Source of the DNA: an uncultured Sedimentitalea sp.
GTDB lineage: Bacteria; Pseudomonadota; Alphaproteobacteria; Rhodobacterales; Rhodobacteraceae
Assembly: GCA_947504115.1 (NCBI GenBank)
Contig: CANNGH010000008.1
Location: forward strand, 1-64,000
Direction: 5' to 3'
Length of the DNA stretch: 64,000 nt
This document shows, one piece after another, positions 41,351 to 49,857 of this stretch; positions within the stretch are counted from its first letter, which is position 1, and the number at the start of each line of letters is the position of its first letter. Made by a program: the position numbers and the translations under genes. Under the pieces are notes generated by a model. It had not been told where the DNA came from and made no database searches. It worked only from the letters and a program-made list of their open reading frames with translations.

Positions 41351-42379
41351 ATGGGCAGTGCAGCGATCCCCCGAGGGGCAGGGGGGCTTTTACCGGACCG
41401 GCATCGCCAGAGGGATTTCTTTCTCTGCGATGTGTTCGACGCGATTCCGAAAGACGATATCGCCAGCATGGAACATCCCCTGTTCTCGCTGGCCACGCGC
41501 CCCGACCGGCGCATCCTGAACTACGAGCATAACGGCGTCGAGATCACCGTCACGCCCAGCGTGCGCGGTCTGGCGACGATCCACGACAAGGACATCCTGA
41601 TCTTCTGCATCTCCCAACTGATGGCGGCGATCAATGCCGGGCGCGCGACCTCGCGGCGGCTGCATCTCAAGGCGCATGATTTGCTGGTGGCCACCAACCG
41701 CGAGACGTCGGGGGATTCCTACCGCCGCCTGCGCGAGGCCTTCGAGCGGCTGGCGGGCACGCGCATCACCACCAACATCGTCACCGGCGAGACCGAGACC
41801 ACCAGCGGCTTCGGCCTGATCGAATCCTGGGAGATCGTGCGCCGCTCGCGCGGCGGGCGCATGGTCAGCGTGGCGGTGACGCTGTCGGAATGGCTGTATC
41901 GCGCGGTGCTGGGCAAGGCGGTGCTGACGCTGAGCCGCGATTACTTTCGCCTGCGCAAACCGCTGGAGCGGCGGATCTACGAGTTGGCGCGCAAGCATTG
42001 CGGGCGTCAGGACAGTTGGCGGGTGTCGATCGACACGCTGTTGAAGAAATCCGGCAGCGCCAGCCCCCGCCGGGTGTTCCGCAAGATGATCCGGGACATG
42101 ATTGCCACCCGGCATCTGCCCGATTATGACATGGCCGAAGAGCCGGGCGACCTGATCCGCTTCTCCTTGCGTGGCGGCGCGGTCGAGGTGCCGCCACCGA
42201 CCTTGGGCGAAAGCGCGCTGGAGGCGGCGCGGGGATTGATGCCGGGGGCGGATGTGCACTCGTTGGCGGCGGAATGGCGCGGGGTCTGGGCGAAAAGCGG
42301 CGCGCCGCGCCTGCGCCATCCCGAGGCGGCGTTCCTCGGCTGGGTGAAGAAACGGGCAGGGGAGCGGAATGGAAATTGA
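41351..42379 (+). CDS. repA: Plasmid replication initiator RepA (RPA family, 342 aa)
   Basis: Replication initiator A family protein with the diagnostic N-terminus RQRDFFLCDVFDAIPKDDIA followed by SMEHPLFSLATRPDRR. IFCISQLMAAINAGR, the winged-helix-like part RRLHLKAHDLLVATNRETSG and LRKPLERRIYELARKHCG follow. It should bind the adjacent iterons and melt the origin. The start is uncertain: the ATG at 41351 is chosen because it follows the DnaA box and gives family length. A GTG at 41294 would run through the DnaA box. The 3' end overlaps rfbC by 11 bases. Similar RepA-type replicons carry rhamnose genes in roseobacters. Confidence 0.9.
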   Translation: MGSAAIPRGAGGLLPDRHRQRDFFLCDVFDAIPKDDIASMEHPLFSLATRPDRRILNYEHNGVEITVTPSVRGLATIHDKDILIFCISQLMAAINAGRATSRRLHLKAHDLLVATNRETSGDSYRRLREAFERLAGTRITTNIVTGETETTSGFGLIESWEIVRRSRGGRMVSVAVTLSEWLYRAVLGKAVLTLSRDYFRLRKPLERRIYELARKHCGRQDSWRVSIDTLLKKSGSASPRRVFRKMIRDMIATRHLPDYDMAEEPGDLIRFSLRGGAVEVPPPTLGESALEAARGLMPGADVHSLAAEWRGVWAKSGAPRLRHPEAAFLGWVKKRAGERNGN

Positions 42380-42929
42380 AGAGACGGCGCTGCCGGGGGT
42401 ACTGATCCTGACGCCGCGCCGCCATGGCGATGCGCGCGGGTTCTTTGCGGAAACCTGGAATGCGCGCACCATGCGCGCGGCCGGGATCGACCTGGATTTC
42501 GTGCAGGACAACCAGTCGGTCTCGGGCGCGGTCGGCACCTTGCGGGGGCTGCATTACCAGTCCCCGCCCCATGCTCAGGCCAAGCTGGTGCGCTGCGGAC
42601 GGGGCGCGCTGTTCGATGTGGCGGTGGATGCGCGCAAAGGCTCGCCCAGCTACGGGATGTGGGTGGGGGTCGAACTGAGCGCCGAGAACGGCTGCCAGAT
42701 GCTGATCCCGGCGGGCTGCCTGCACGGTTTCGTCACGCGCCGCCCCGAGACCGAGATCCTGTATAAATGTTCCGATTTCTACGCGCCCGAAAGCGATGGC
42801 GCGGTGCATTGGGACAGTTGCGGCATCGACTGGGGGCTGACGGACCGCCCGGTGCTGTCCGAAAAGGACGCCGCCGCGCGCCCCTGGGAGGAATTCGACA
42901 GCCCGTTCGAATGGGATGGCGCGCGATGA
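42369..42929 (+). CDS. rfbC: dTDP-4-dehydrorhamnose 3,5-epimerase (186 aa)
   Basis: Cupin-fold epimerase RmlC/Rfb[21 protein letters not shown] and the substrate-binding [20 protein letters not shown] with catalytic His are intact. [12 protein letters not shown] and the Tyr region near [13 protein letters not shown] complete the active site. The ATG lies inside the end of repA (11-base overlap), with AGGGGAGCGGA just upstream. Translation may therefore be coupled to repA. Full length. First of the four dTDP-rhamnose genes; it overlaps rfbB by four bases. Confidence 0.96.
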   Translation: MEIEETALPGVLILTPRRHGDARGFFAETWNARTMRAAGIDLDFVQDNQSVSGAVGTLRGLHYQSPPHAQAKLVRCGRGALFDVAVDARKGSPSYGMWVGVELSAENGCQMLIPAGCLHGFVTRRPETEILYKCSDFYAPESDGAVHWDSCGIDWGLTDRPVLSEKDAAARPWEEFDSPFEWDGAR

Positions 42930-43966
42930 GATTGATCGTGACCGGCGGGGCCGGCTTTATCGGCTCGGCGGTGGTGCGCCTTGCCGTGGCGCGCGGCCAT
43001 TCGGTGCTGAATGTCGATGCGCTAACCTATGCCGCCTGTCTCGACAACGTGGCCCCGGTGGCGCAGGATCCGAACTATACCTTTTGCCACGCCGATATCC
43101 GCGACCGCGCCGCGATGGAGGCGGCGTTTCAAGCCTATCGCCCCGACGCGGTGCTGCATCTGGCCGCCGAATCCCATGTCGATCGCAGCATCGACGGCCC
43201 CGGCACCTTCATCGACACCAATGTGACCGGCACCTATACGCTGCTCGAAGCGGCGCGCGGCTATTGGACCAAGGCCGGGCGGCCCGATGATTTCCGCTTT
43301 CTGCATGTCTCGACCGACGAGGTGTTCGGCTCGCTGGGGCCGGAGGGGCTGTTCACCGAGGACACGCCTTACGATCCGCGCAGCCCCTATTCCGCCTCCA
43401 AGGCGGCCAGCGACCATCTGGTGCGGGCCTGGGGGGCGACCTACGGGCTGCCGGTGCTGCTGAGCAATTGCTCGAACAATTACGGCCCCTACCATTTCCC
43501 GGAAAAGCTGATCCCCGTCGTGATCCTGAACGCGCTGGCGGGTCAGCCGATCCCGGTCTACGGCGCGGGCGAGAACGTGCGCGACTGGCTTTATGTCGAG
43601 GATCACGCCGATGCGCTGCTGAGCGTGCTGGAACAGGGGCAGGTCGGGCGGTCCTACAATATCGGCGGCGGGAACGAGGCGCGGAATATCGACCTGGTGC
43701 GCCGGATCTGCGCGATCCTGGACGAAAAACGCCCCGGGGCTGCGCCTTACGCCGATCAGATCGCCTTTGTCACCGACCGCCCCGGCCATGACGCGCGCTA
43801 TGCCATCGACCCCACCCGCATCCGCACGGAGCTGGGCTGGCGCCCCTCGGTCACGCTGGAACAGGGGCTGGAGAAGACCGTGCAATGGTATCTCGACAAC
43901 GAGCCCTGGTGGCGCGCGCTGCAAACCCGCGAGGGGGTGGGTGAGCGGCTGGGACGGGGCGCATAG
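42926..43966 (+). CDS. rfbB: dTDP-glucose 4,6-dehydratase (346 aa)
   Basis: Extended SDR enzyme RmlB/RfbB. The NAD loop is [17 protein letters not shown] at the N-terminus. [13 protein letters not shown] and the catalytic [10 protein letters not shown] are present, as is the YxxxK pair in [17 protein letters not shown]. The [17 protein letters not shown] loop is diagnostic. The ATG overlaps the rfbC stop (ATGA). A terminator-like hairpin follows 43 bases after the stop and separates it from rfbD. Confidence 0.97.
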   Translation: MRLIVTGGAGFIGSAVVRLAVARGHSVLNVDALTYAACLDNVAPVAQDPNYTFCHADIRDRAAMEAAFQAYRPDAVLHLAAESHVDRSIDGPGTFIDTNVTGTYTLLEAARGYWTKAGRPDDFRFLHVSTDEVFGSLGPEGLFTEDTPYDPRSPYSASKAASDHLVRAWGATYGLPVLLSNCSNNYGPYHFPEKLIPVVILNALAGQPIPVYGAGENVRDWLYVEDHADALLSVLEQGQVGRSYNIGGGNEARNIDLVRRICAILDEKRPGAAPYADQIAFVTDRPGHDARYAIDPTRIRTELGWRPSVTLEQGLEKTVQWYLDNEPWWRALQTREGVGERLGRGA

Positions 43967-43974
43967 CGTCCATG

Positions 43975-44007
43975 TTTCTTCTGGCGCAAAATATCCCCGC
44001 CGGAGGC
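43975..44007 (-). repeat. Recurring intergenic motif, inverted copy
   Basis: On the minus strand this reads GCCTCCGGCGGGGATATTTT, followed by GCGCCAGAAGAAA, closely matching the stretch at 38366-38399. A looser copy in the opposite orientation at 44037-44071 (GTCGGATGGGTATTTGTGAC then CAGAAAGAAG) lies on the other side of the hairpin, so the whole gap is a large imperfect inverted repeat. Confidence 0.5.
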
Positions 44008-44008
44008 T

Positions 44009-44036
44009 CGGTTTTCCCTTGGAAAACCGATTTTTC
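44009..44036 (+). terminator. Intrinsic terminator between rfbB and rfbD
   Basis: Perfect stem CGGTTTTCC / GGAAAACCG with a three-base loop is followed by ATTTTTC. It would end transcription from repA-rfbC-rfbB or at least reduce read-through into rfbDA. Confidence 0.75.
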
Positions 44037-44075
44037 ACCTGTCGGATGGGTATTTGTGACCAGAAAGAAGCAGGG

Positions 44076-44936
44076 ATGCGTGACATGACCATACTGGTGT
44101 TCGGCCAAAGCGGGCAATTGGCGCGGGAACTGGCGCGCGCGGGCGGGGTGACGTGCCTGGGCCGGGCGCAGGCGGATCTTGCCGATCCCGAGTCCTGCGC
44201 CGCCGCGATCCGCGCCCATGCGCCCGGCGCGGTGATCAATGCCGCCGCATATACCGCGGTGGACCGCGCCGAGGACGAGGAGGCGCTGGCCACCCGGATC
44301 AACGGCGCGGCCCCCGGCGCGATGGCGGTGGAATGCGCGCGCCTTGGCATTCCGTTCGTGTCGGTCTCTACCGATTACGTGTTCGACGGGTCGGGCCGCG
44401 CGCCGTGGAAGCCGGGCGATGCCCCCGTGCCGCTGGGCGCCTATGGGCGCAGCAAGCTGGCGGGCGAAAAGGCGATCGCGCAGGCGGGGGGCGCATGGGC
44501 GGTGCTGCGCACCTCGTGGGTGGTGTCGGCGCATGGGTCCAATTTCCTGAAAACCATGCTGCGCCTTGGCACCGGGCAGGGGGGCTTGCGCATCGTTGCC
44601 GATCAGATCGGCGGGCCGACCCCGGCGCGCGATCTGGCCGATGCCTGTCTGCGCGTGGCGCGCGGATTGCAGGACGAGCCCGGCAAGGCGGGGATCTATC
44701 ATTACGCCGGAAGCCCCGATGTCAGCTGGGCCGATTTCGCCCGCGCCATTTTCGATGCGGCCGGGATCGCGTGCCGGGTCGAGGACATCCCGACCGCCAA
44801 ATATCCCACCCCGGCGGCGCGGCCGCTGAATTCGCGGCTGGATTGTTCCATGCTGGAGACGGTTTTCGCCATTTCGCGGCCGGACTGGCGCAAGGGCATG
44901 AATGAAATTCTGGACGATCTGGGGGTGGCGACATGA
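44076..44936 (+). CDS. rfbD: dTDP-4-dehydrorhamnose reductase (286 aa)
   Basis: Final enzyme of dTDP-L-rhamnose synthesis (RmlD). The NADPH-binding FGQSGQLARELA is at the N-terminus, VINAAAYTAVDRAEDEE and the catalytic STDYVFDGSGRAPW follow, and YGRSKLAGEKAI contains the YxxxK pair. PLNSRLDCSMLE is the usual C-terminal motif. ATG 44076 follows GAAGCAGGG directly; an ATG three codons later has better spacing, so the first three residues are uncertain. Separated from rfbB by a terminator, overlapping rfbA by four bases. Confidence 0.95.
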   Translation: MRDMTILVFGQSGQLARELARAGGVTCLGRAQADLADPESCAAAIRAHAPGAVINAAAYTAVDRAEDEEALATRINGAAPGAMAVECARLGIPFVSVSTDYVFDGSGRAPWKPGDAPVPLGAYGRSKLAGEKAIAQAGGAWAVLRTSWVVSAHGSNFLKTMLRLGTGQGGLRIVADQIGGPTPARDLADACLRVARGLQDEPGKAGIYHYAGSPDVSWADFARAIFDAAGIACRVEDIPTAKYPTPAARPLNSRLDCSMLETVFAISRPDWRKGMNEILDDLGVAT

Positions 44937-45799
44937 GCGCACGCAAGGGCATCATCCTGGCCGGGGGCAGCGGCACGCGGCTTTATCCGATCACCATGGG
45001 GCTGAGCAAACAATTGCTGCCGATCTATGACAAGCCGATGATCTATTACCCGCTCTCGGTGCTGATGCTGGCGAATATCCGCGACATCTGCATCATCACC
45101 ACGCCGCAGGACCGCGACCAGTTCATGCGCACGCTGGGCGATGGCGGGCAATGGGGCCTCTCGCTCACTTACGTGGAACAGCCCAGCCCCGACGGTCTGG
45201 CGCAGGCCTATACCCTGGCCGAGGATTTCCTGGACGGCAGCGCAAGCGCGATGATCCTGGGCGACAACATCTTTTTCGGCCACGGCCTGCCCGAGCGGAT
45301 GGCGGCGGTGGCGGAAACCGGGGGCACGGTGTTCGGCTATCACGTGGCCGATCCCGAACGTTATGGCGTGGTCGATTTCGCGCCCGACGGCACGGTGCGC
45401 GCCATCGTCGAGAAGCCTCGCAACCCGCCCTCGAACTATGCGGTGACGGGGCTCTATTTCCTGGACGGCACCGCGCCCGAGCGCGCCCGCCGCGTCACCC
45501 CCTCTTCGCGCGGCGAGGTCGAGATCACCTCGCTGCTGGAAATGTATCTGGCCGACGGGCAATTGCAGGTGCAGACGATGGGGCGCGGCTATGCGTGGCT
45601 GGATACCGGCACCCATGGCAGTCTGCTGGATGCGGGCAATTTCGTGCGCACCCTGGGCGAGCGGCAGGGGTTGCAGACCGGTTGCCCCGAGGAGATCGCC
45701 TATGGCAAGGGCTGGATCAGCGCCGCCGACCTGGAGGCGCGCGCCGACATGTTCGCCAAGAACGGGTACGGGACCTATCTGGCGGGATTGCTGAAGTAG
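44933..45799 (+). CDS. rfbA: Glucose-1-phosphate thymidylyltransferase (288 aa)
   Basis: First enzyme of the dTDP-rhamnose pathway (RmlA). The nucleotidyltransferase signature LAGGSGTRLYPITMGLSKQL lies at residues 10-29. YDKPMIYYPLSVLMLA, the LGDNIFFGHGLP metal site and IVEKPRNPPSNYAVTGLYF follow. Length is standard. Starts inside the rfbD stop codon (ATGA), completing the set of four rhamnose genes. Confidence 0.97.
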   Translation: MSARKGIILAGGSGTRLYPITMGLSKQLLPIYDKPMIYYPLSVLMLANIRDICIITTPQDRDQFMRTLGDGGQWGLSLTYVEQPSPDGLAQAYTLAEDFLDGSASAMILGDNIFFGHGLPERMAAVAETGGTVFGYHVADPERYGVVDFAPDGTVRAIVEKPRNPPSNYAVTGLYFLDGTAPERARRVTPSSRGEVEITSLLEMYLADGQLQVQTMGRGYAWLDTGTHGSLLDAGNFVRTLGERQGLQTGCPEEIAYGKGWISAADLEARADMFAKNGYGTYLAGLLK

Positions 45800-45814
45800 G
45801 GGAAGGGAAGACCC

Positions 45815-46282
45815 ATGCCACAGGATCAGGATCACATGGACGAGGCCATCGCGCTGGCCGAAAGCAATGTCGCCGAGGGCGGCAGCCCTTTCGGCGCGGT
45901 GCTGGTGCGGGACGGCCAGGTGCTGGAACGCGCGGTGAACGAGGCGCATCTGACCGGCGATCCCACCGCCCATGCCGAACTGGTGGCGATCCAGCGCGCC
46001 TGTCGCGCCCATGGGCCGGATGCGGTGAAAGGCGCGACTGTCTATGCCAGCGGCCAGCCCTGTCCGATGTGCCTGGCCGCCTGTTACGCCGCCGGGCTGG
46101 GGCGGGTGGTCTTTGCCGGATCGAACAAAGAGGCCGCGCCCTTCGGCCTGTCCTCGCAGCGCATTTATGACGAACTGGCCCGCCCGCTGGACGCGCAGGG
46201 CCTGCCGATCGAGCACCGGGATCACGGCAAGCGCATCGCCGCGCTTTACCGCGACTGGCGCGCCCGGCAGGATGCGGGATGA
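45815..46282 (+). CDS. Nucleoside/base deaminase, cytidine deaminase-like fold (155 aa)
   Basis: Zinc deaminase of the guanine/tRNA-adenosine type. The zinc site is His53-x-Glu55 (TAHAELVAIQ) with Cys83 and Cys86 (GQPCPMCLAACY), the usual catalytic set. The protein ends HRDHGKRIAALYRDWRARQ. Starts 16 bases after rfbA with GGGGAAGGGAAGACCC upstream, so it may be co-transcribed. The lack of an obvious link to glycan synthesis is notable. Substrate (guanine, cytosine or a modified base) cannot be set from the motif. Confidence 0.88.
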   Translation: MPQDQDHMDEAIALAESNVAEGGSPFGAVLVRDGQVLERAVNEAHLTGDPTAHAELVAIQRACRAHGPDAVKGATVYASGQPCPMCLAACYAAGLGRVVFAGSNKEAAPFGLSSQRIYDELARPLDAQGLPIEHRDHGKRIAALYRDWRARQDAG

Positions 46283-46304
46283 GCGCGGCGCGACCACGGC
46301 GGGA

Positions 46305-47141
46305 ATGACGGACCGGGCCGGTGCCACCCTCGTTCTGGGGGCGACAGGGCGGATCGGGGGCATGCTGCGCGCGCATTGGGGCGCGGATGCGCCGGTGCGC
46401 TGGCAGACCCGTGGCGATGCGCCCGGCCCGGACTGGGTGCGGGCCGACCCGCTGGAGGCGCGCGCCATCGCCCGCGCCGCGCGGGACTGCGGGGCGATCC
46501 TGTGTCTGGCCGGGATCACGCCCGCGCGCGCGGCAGGCGGCGGCGACATGGGCGACAACGTGGCGCTGGCGCTGGCGGCCCTGCGCGCCGGGGCCGAGAC
46601 GGGAGCGCATGTGCTGCTGGCCTCCTCGGCGGCGATCTATGGCGACCGGTCCGGTCTGCTGGACGAGGGGATGGCCCCGGCGCCGGTCAGCCCCTATGGC
46701 GCGGCCAAGGCCGAAATGGAGGCGCGCGCGCGCGATCTGGCCGACCGGCTGGGCGTGACGCTCTGCGCGCTGCGCATCGGCAATGTCGCCGGGGCCGATG
46801 CCATCCTCGGCGGCTGGCGTCCCGGGTTCGCGCTCGACCGGTTTGCCGACGGGCGCACGCCGCGGCGCAGTTATGTCGGGCCGCGCACGCTGGCGCGGGC
46901 CTTGCGCGCGCTGGCGGGCGCGCGCGACCTGCCCGGCGTGGTGAACGTCGCCGCGCCCGGCGCGGTGGAAATGGGCGCGCTGCTGGATGCGGCGGGGCTG
47001 GACTGGCGCGCGCGCCCCGCCCCCGAAGGCGCCATCGCGCATGTGGAACTGGCCACCGCGCGCCTTGGCCGCCTTGTCGATCTGCCGGCGGCGGCGGGGC
47101 GGGCCGAGACCCTGGTGGCCGAGTGGCGGGGACTGTCATGA
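46305..47141 (+). CDS. NAD-dependent sugar epimerase/reductase, SDR family (278 aa)
   Basis: The Rossmann loop LVLGATGRIGGMLR begins the protein. LLASSAAIYGDRSGL holds the catalytic serine and SPYGAAKAEMEARA the YxxxK pair. It is shorter than UDP-sugar epimerases and resembles WcaG-type reductases. An in-frame ATG at 46272, inside the deaminase gene, is an alternative start. The stop overlaps the sugar transferase start (ATGA). Probably reduces or epimerises a keto sugar used by the neighbouring transferase. Confidence 0.82.
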   Translation: MTDRAGATLVLGATGRIGGMLRAHWGADAPVRWQTRGDAPGPDWVRADPLEARAIARAARDCGAILCLAGITPARAAGGGDMGDNVALALAALRAGAETGAHVLLASSAAIYGDRSGLLDEGMAPAPVSPYGAAKAEMEARARDLADRLGVTLCALRIGNVAGADAILGGWRPGFALDRFADGRTPRRSYVGPRTLARALRALAGARDLPGVVNVAAPGAVEMGALLDAAGLDWRARPAPEGAIAHVELATARLGRLVDLPAAAGRAETLVAEWRGLS

Positions 47142-47749
47142 CCTGGCGCAAGCGGCTGTTCGACCTGGTGCTGGCCGGCCTGCTGGCGGTGATCCTCGCG
47201 CCGCTTCTGGCGGGGCTGCTGATCTGGCTGGCACTGCGGCAGGGCCGCCCGCTGTTCCACGTGGCCGAGCGGATGAAGGGGGTCGACCGGCCCTTTGCCC
47301 TGTGGAAGCTGCGCACCATGACGGTGGCCGAGAACGATTCCGGCGTCTCGGGCGGGGACAAGGCGGCGCGCATCACGCCGTCCGGGGCCTGGCTGCGCGC
47401 GCGTCGCCTGGACGAGTTGCCGCAACTCTGGAACATCCTCAGGGGCGATCTGAGTTTCGTCGGCCCGCGCCCGCCCCTGCGCGCCTATGTCGAACGCCAC
47501 CCGGACCTCTATGCCCGTGTGCTGCAAAGCCGCCCCGGCGTGACCGGTCTGGCCACCATCGTCTATCACCGCCACGAGGAACGGCTGCTGGCGCGCTGCA
47601 CCACGGCGCAGGAGACCGACCGCGTCTATGCCGTCAATTGCGTGCCGCGCAAGGCCCGGCTGGACCTGATCTATCAGCGCCACCAGAGCCTGTGTTTCGA
47701 CGCCGATCTGGTGTTGCGCACCCTCGGCACCCTGTTCGCGCGCCGGTGA
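47138..47749 (+). CDS. Initiating sugar transferase (polyprenyl-phosphate, WbpL/PglC-like; 203 aa)
   Basis: Small bacterial sugar transferase with one N-terminal hydrophobic segment (LFDLVLAGLLAVILAPLLAG). Conserved features include the E..KGVDRPFALWKLRTM region, LDELPQLWNILRGDLSFVGP and RPGVTGLATI. Such enzymes attach the first sugar phosphate to undecaprenyl phosphate at the inner membrane. The short form without extra transmembrane helices is PglC-like. The start overlaps the upstream SDR gene by four bases. Confidence 0.9.
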   Translation: MTWRKRLFDLVLAGLLAVILAPLLAGLLIWLALRQGRPLFHVAERMKGVDRPFALWKLRTMTVAENDSGVSGGDKAARITPSGAWLRARRLDELPQLWNILRGDLSFVGPRPPLRAYVERHPDLYARVLQSRPGVTGLATIVYHRHEERLLARCTTAQETDRVYAVNCVPRKARLDLIYQRHQSLCFDADLVLRTLGTLFARR

Positions 47750-47950
47750 CGGGGCGGTTCCGGCCTTGTCCCGCCAGCCGGTATCGGCGCGCCGCAGGCG
47801 CCGCCCCGCCCATGGGCGGCCGGTGCGGATCGCCGGGCTTGACCATGCGTCACGTGCTTGTCATGCAGAGGAAAGTGCGCTTTACGGTGTCCCGTGGCGG
47901 CCGGAAAACGCGCCCCGGTATCTTTTGCCTTTCCCAAGGGCTGCGGTTTA

Positions 47951-49837
47951 ATGCTGAACCTGATCTCATCGCTGAGCCGCACGCAGAAATCCCTGATTTT
48001 CCTGTCCATCGACCTGTGCCTGGTGCCGCTGGCGCTGCTGTTGGCCATTGCGGTGCAGACCCTGCCGGATCCGGCGATGGTGACGCTGGACAAGACCCTG
48101 CCGGTGCTGCCCTGGCTGCTGGCGCTGGTCGCCGGGCTGGCGGTGGGGCTGGGCCTGCCGATGGTCCAGCTCAAGGCCTATGAGCGGCGCGCCGTCGCGC
48201 TGACCGCCCTGCTGGCGGCGGGCGGCGCGGTGGCGCTGGCCAGCCTGTCGCGGCTGGCGGGGCTGGGCCTGCCGCCGCTCACCCATGTCCTGTTCGGGCT
48301 GGGCTATTTCCTGCTTCTGGTCGCCGTCCGCGCCATCCTGTTGCAGATCCTGCTGGAGGTTTACCGCCGGGCCCGCCCGCGCCGGCGGGTGATGATCTAT
48401 GGCGCGGGCACCACCGGCACGCAGCTGGCCTCGGCGCTGAAGGCGCATGAAAGCATCGATCCCGTCGCCTTCGTCGATGACAACACCTCGCTTCAGGGGG
48501 TGCTGCTGGCCGGGCTGCCGGTCTATTCTCCCGCCCGGCTGGTGCAGCAGGCGCAGGCGCGGGGCGTGCGGCGGGTCCTGCTGGCGATGCCCTCGCTCAG
48601 CCAGCCGAAACAGGCGCAGATCGCGCGCCGGCTGCAGAAGCTGGGGCTGGAGGTGCAGGCCCTGCCCAGCTTCGCGCAACTGATCGGCGAGGAGACGCTG
48701 GTGGCCAAGCTGGCCCCGGTGGCGCCGCAGCGGTTCCTGGGTCGCGATGCCCGCGACGGCGGTCTCGGCAAGGGGGCCGGGGCCTATGCCGGCCGCGTCG
48801 TGCTGGTCTCGGGCGCGGGCGGGTCGATCGGGTCGGAACTGTGCCGCCAGGTGCTGGCCTGCGCGCCGCGCCGGCTGATCCTGTTCGAACTGGGCGAACT
48901 GGCGCTTTACACGGTGCATCGCGAATTGTCGCATCTGGTCGAGGACAGCGGCATCGACCTGGTGCCGGTGCTGGGTTCGGTCACCGATCCGCGCCAGGTG
49001 CGCCGGGTGCTGGCCGAGGAGGGCGTGCAGGTGGTGCTGCATGCCGCCGCCTACAAGCACGTCCCCCTGGTCGAGGCGAACCCGCTGAGCGGGCTGGCCA
49101 ACAACGTCCTGGGCACAAGGACCCTGGCGCGCGAGGCCGCAAGCGCGGGGGTGGAACGGTTCATCCTGATCTCCTCGGACAAGGCGGTGCGCCCGACCAA
49201 CGTGATGGGGGCGAGCAAGCGGCTGGCCGAACTGGTGGTGCAGGATCTGGCCACGCGGCATGGCGAGACGGTGTTTTCCATGGTGCGCTTCGGCAACGTG
49301 CTGGGCTCCAGCGGGTCGGTGGTGCCGCTGTTTCAGGAACAGGTCCGTCAGGGCGGGCCGGTCACCGTCACCGATGCCCGCGTGACGCGCTATTTCATGA
49401 CCATCCGCGAGGCGGTGCACCTGGTGCTGAAGGCCGGCGCGGGCGCGCGGGGCGGCGAGATCTTCGTGCTGGACATGGGCATGCCGGTGCCGATCCTGAA
49501 ACTGGCCCGCCAGGTGATCGAAAGCGCGGGCTATACCGTACGCGACGCGGCCAATCCCGAGGGCGATATCGAGATCGCGATCACCGGGCTGCGCCCCGGC
49601 GAGAAGCTGCAGGAGGAACTCTCGCTGAGCGGCGATCTGATCCCGACGCCTTTCGCCAAGATCTTCTGCACCCGCGAGGCGTTTCTGTCCGAGATCGAGG
49701 TCGCCGCGGTGTTGCAGGGCCTGCGCGCGGCGCTGGCCGCCGGCGATGACATGGCGGCGCGGGCGCTGATCGACCGCTGGGTGGAAAAGCAGGCTGCGCC
49801 GGACCGGCCCGACACCGCCGGGCGCAAGCTGTCGTGA
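47951..49837 (+). CDS. Nucleotide-sugar 4,6-dehydratase, WbpM/CapD/FlaA1-like membrane type (628 aa)
   Basis: Four transmembrane helices in the first 150 residues (FLSIDLCLVPLALLLAIAVQ onward) are followed by a CoA-binding-like Rossmann region (MIYGAGTTGTQLASAL). The SDR catalytic domain contains VLVSGAGGSIGSELCRQVL, AAAYKHVPLVEANPL and ISSDKAVRPTNVMGASKRLA with Lys in place of the usual YxxxK order, and RFGNVLGSSGSVVPLF. These enzymes make UDP-4-keto-6-deoxy sugars such as the QuiNAc or FucNAc precursors. Full length. Probably supplies the sugar for the initiating transferase, 201 bases upstream. Confidence 0.93.
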   Translation: MLNLISSLSRTQKSLIFLSIDLCLVPLALLLAIAVQTLPDPAMVTLDKTLPVLPWLLALVAGLAVGLGLPMVQLKAYERRAVALTALLAAGGAVALASLSRLAGLGLPPLTHVLFGLGYFLLLVAVRAILLQILLEVYRRARPRRRVMIYGAGTTGTQLASALKAHESIDPVAFVDDNTSLQGVLLAGLPVYSPARLVQQAQARGVRRVLLAMPSLSQPKQAQIARRLQKLGLEVQALPSFAQLIGEETLVAKLAPVAPQRFLGRDARDGGLGKGAGAYAGRVVLVSGAGGSIGSELCRQVLACAPRRLILFELGELALYTVHRELSHLVEDSGIDLVPVLGSVTDPRQVRRVLAEEGVQVVLHAAAYKHVPLVEANPLSGLANNVLGTRTLAREAASAGVERFILISSDKAVRPTNVMGASKRLAELVVQDLATRHGETVFSMVRFGNVLGSSGSVVPLFQEQVRQGGPVTVTDARVTRYFMTIREAVHLVLKAGAGARGGEIFVLDMGMPVPILKLARQVIESAGYTVRDAANPEGDIEIAITGLRPGEKLQEELSLSGDLIPTPFAKIFCTREAFLSEIEVAAVLQGLRAALAAGDDMAARALIDRWVEKQAAPDRPDTAGRKLS

Positions 49838-49857
49838 CCGAAAAAAGGGGAAAGACG

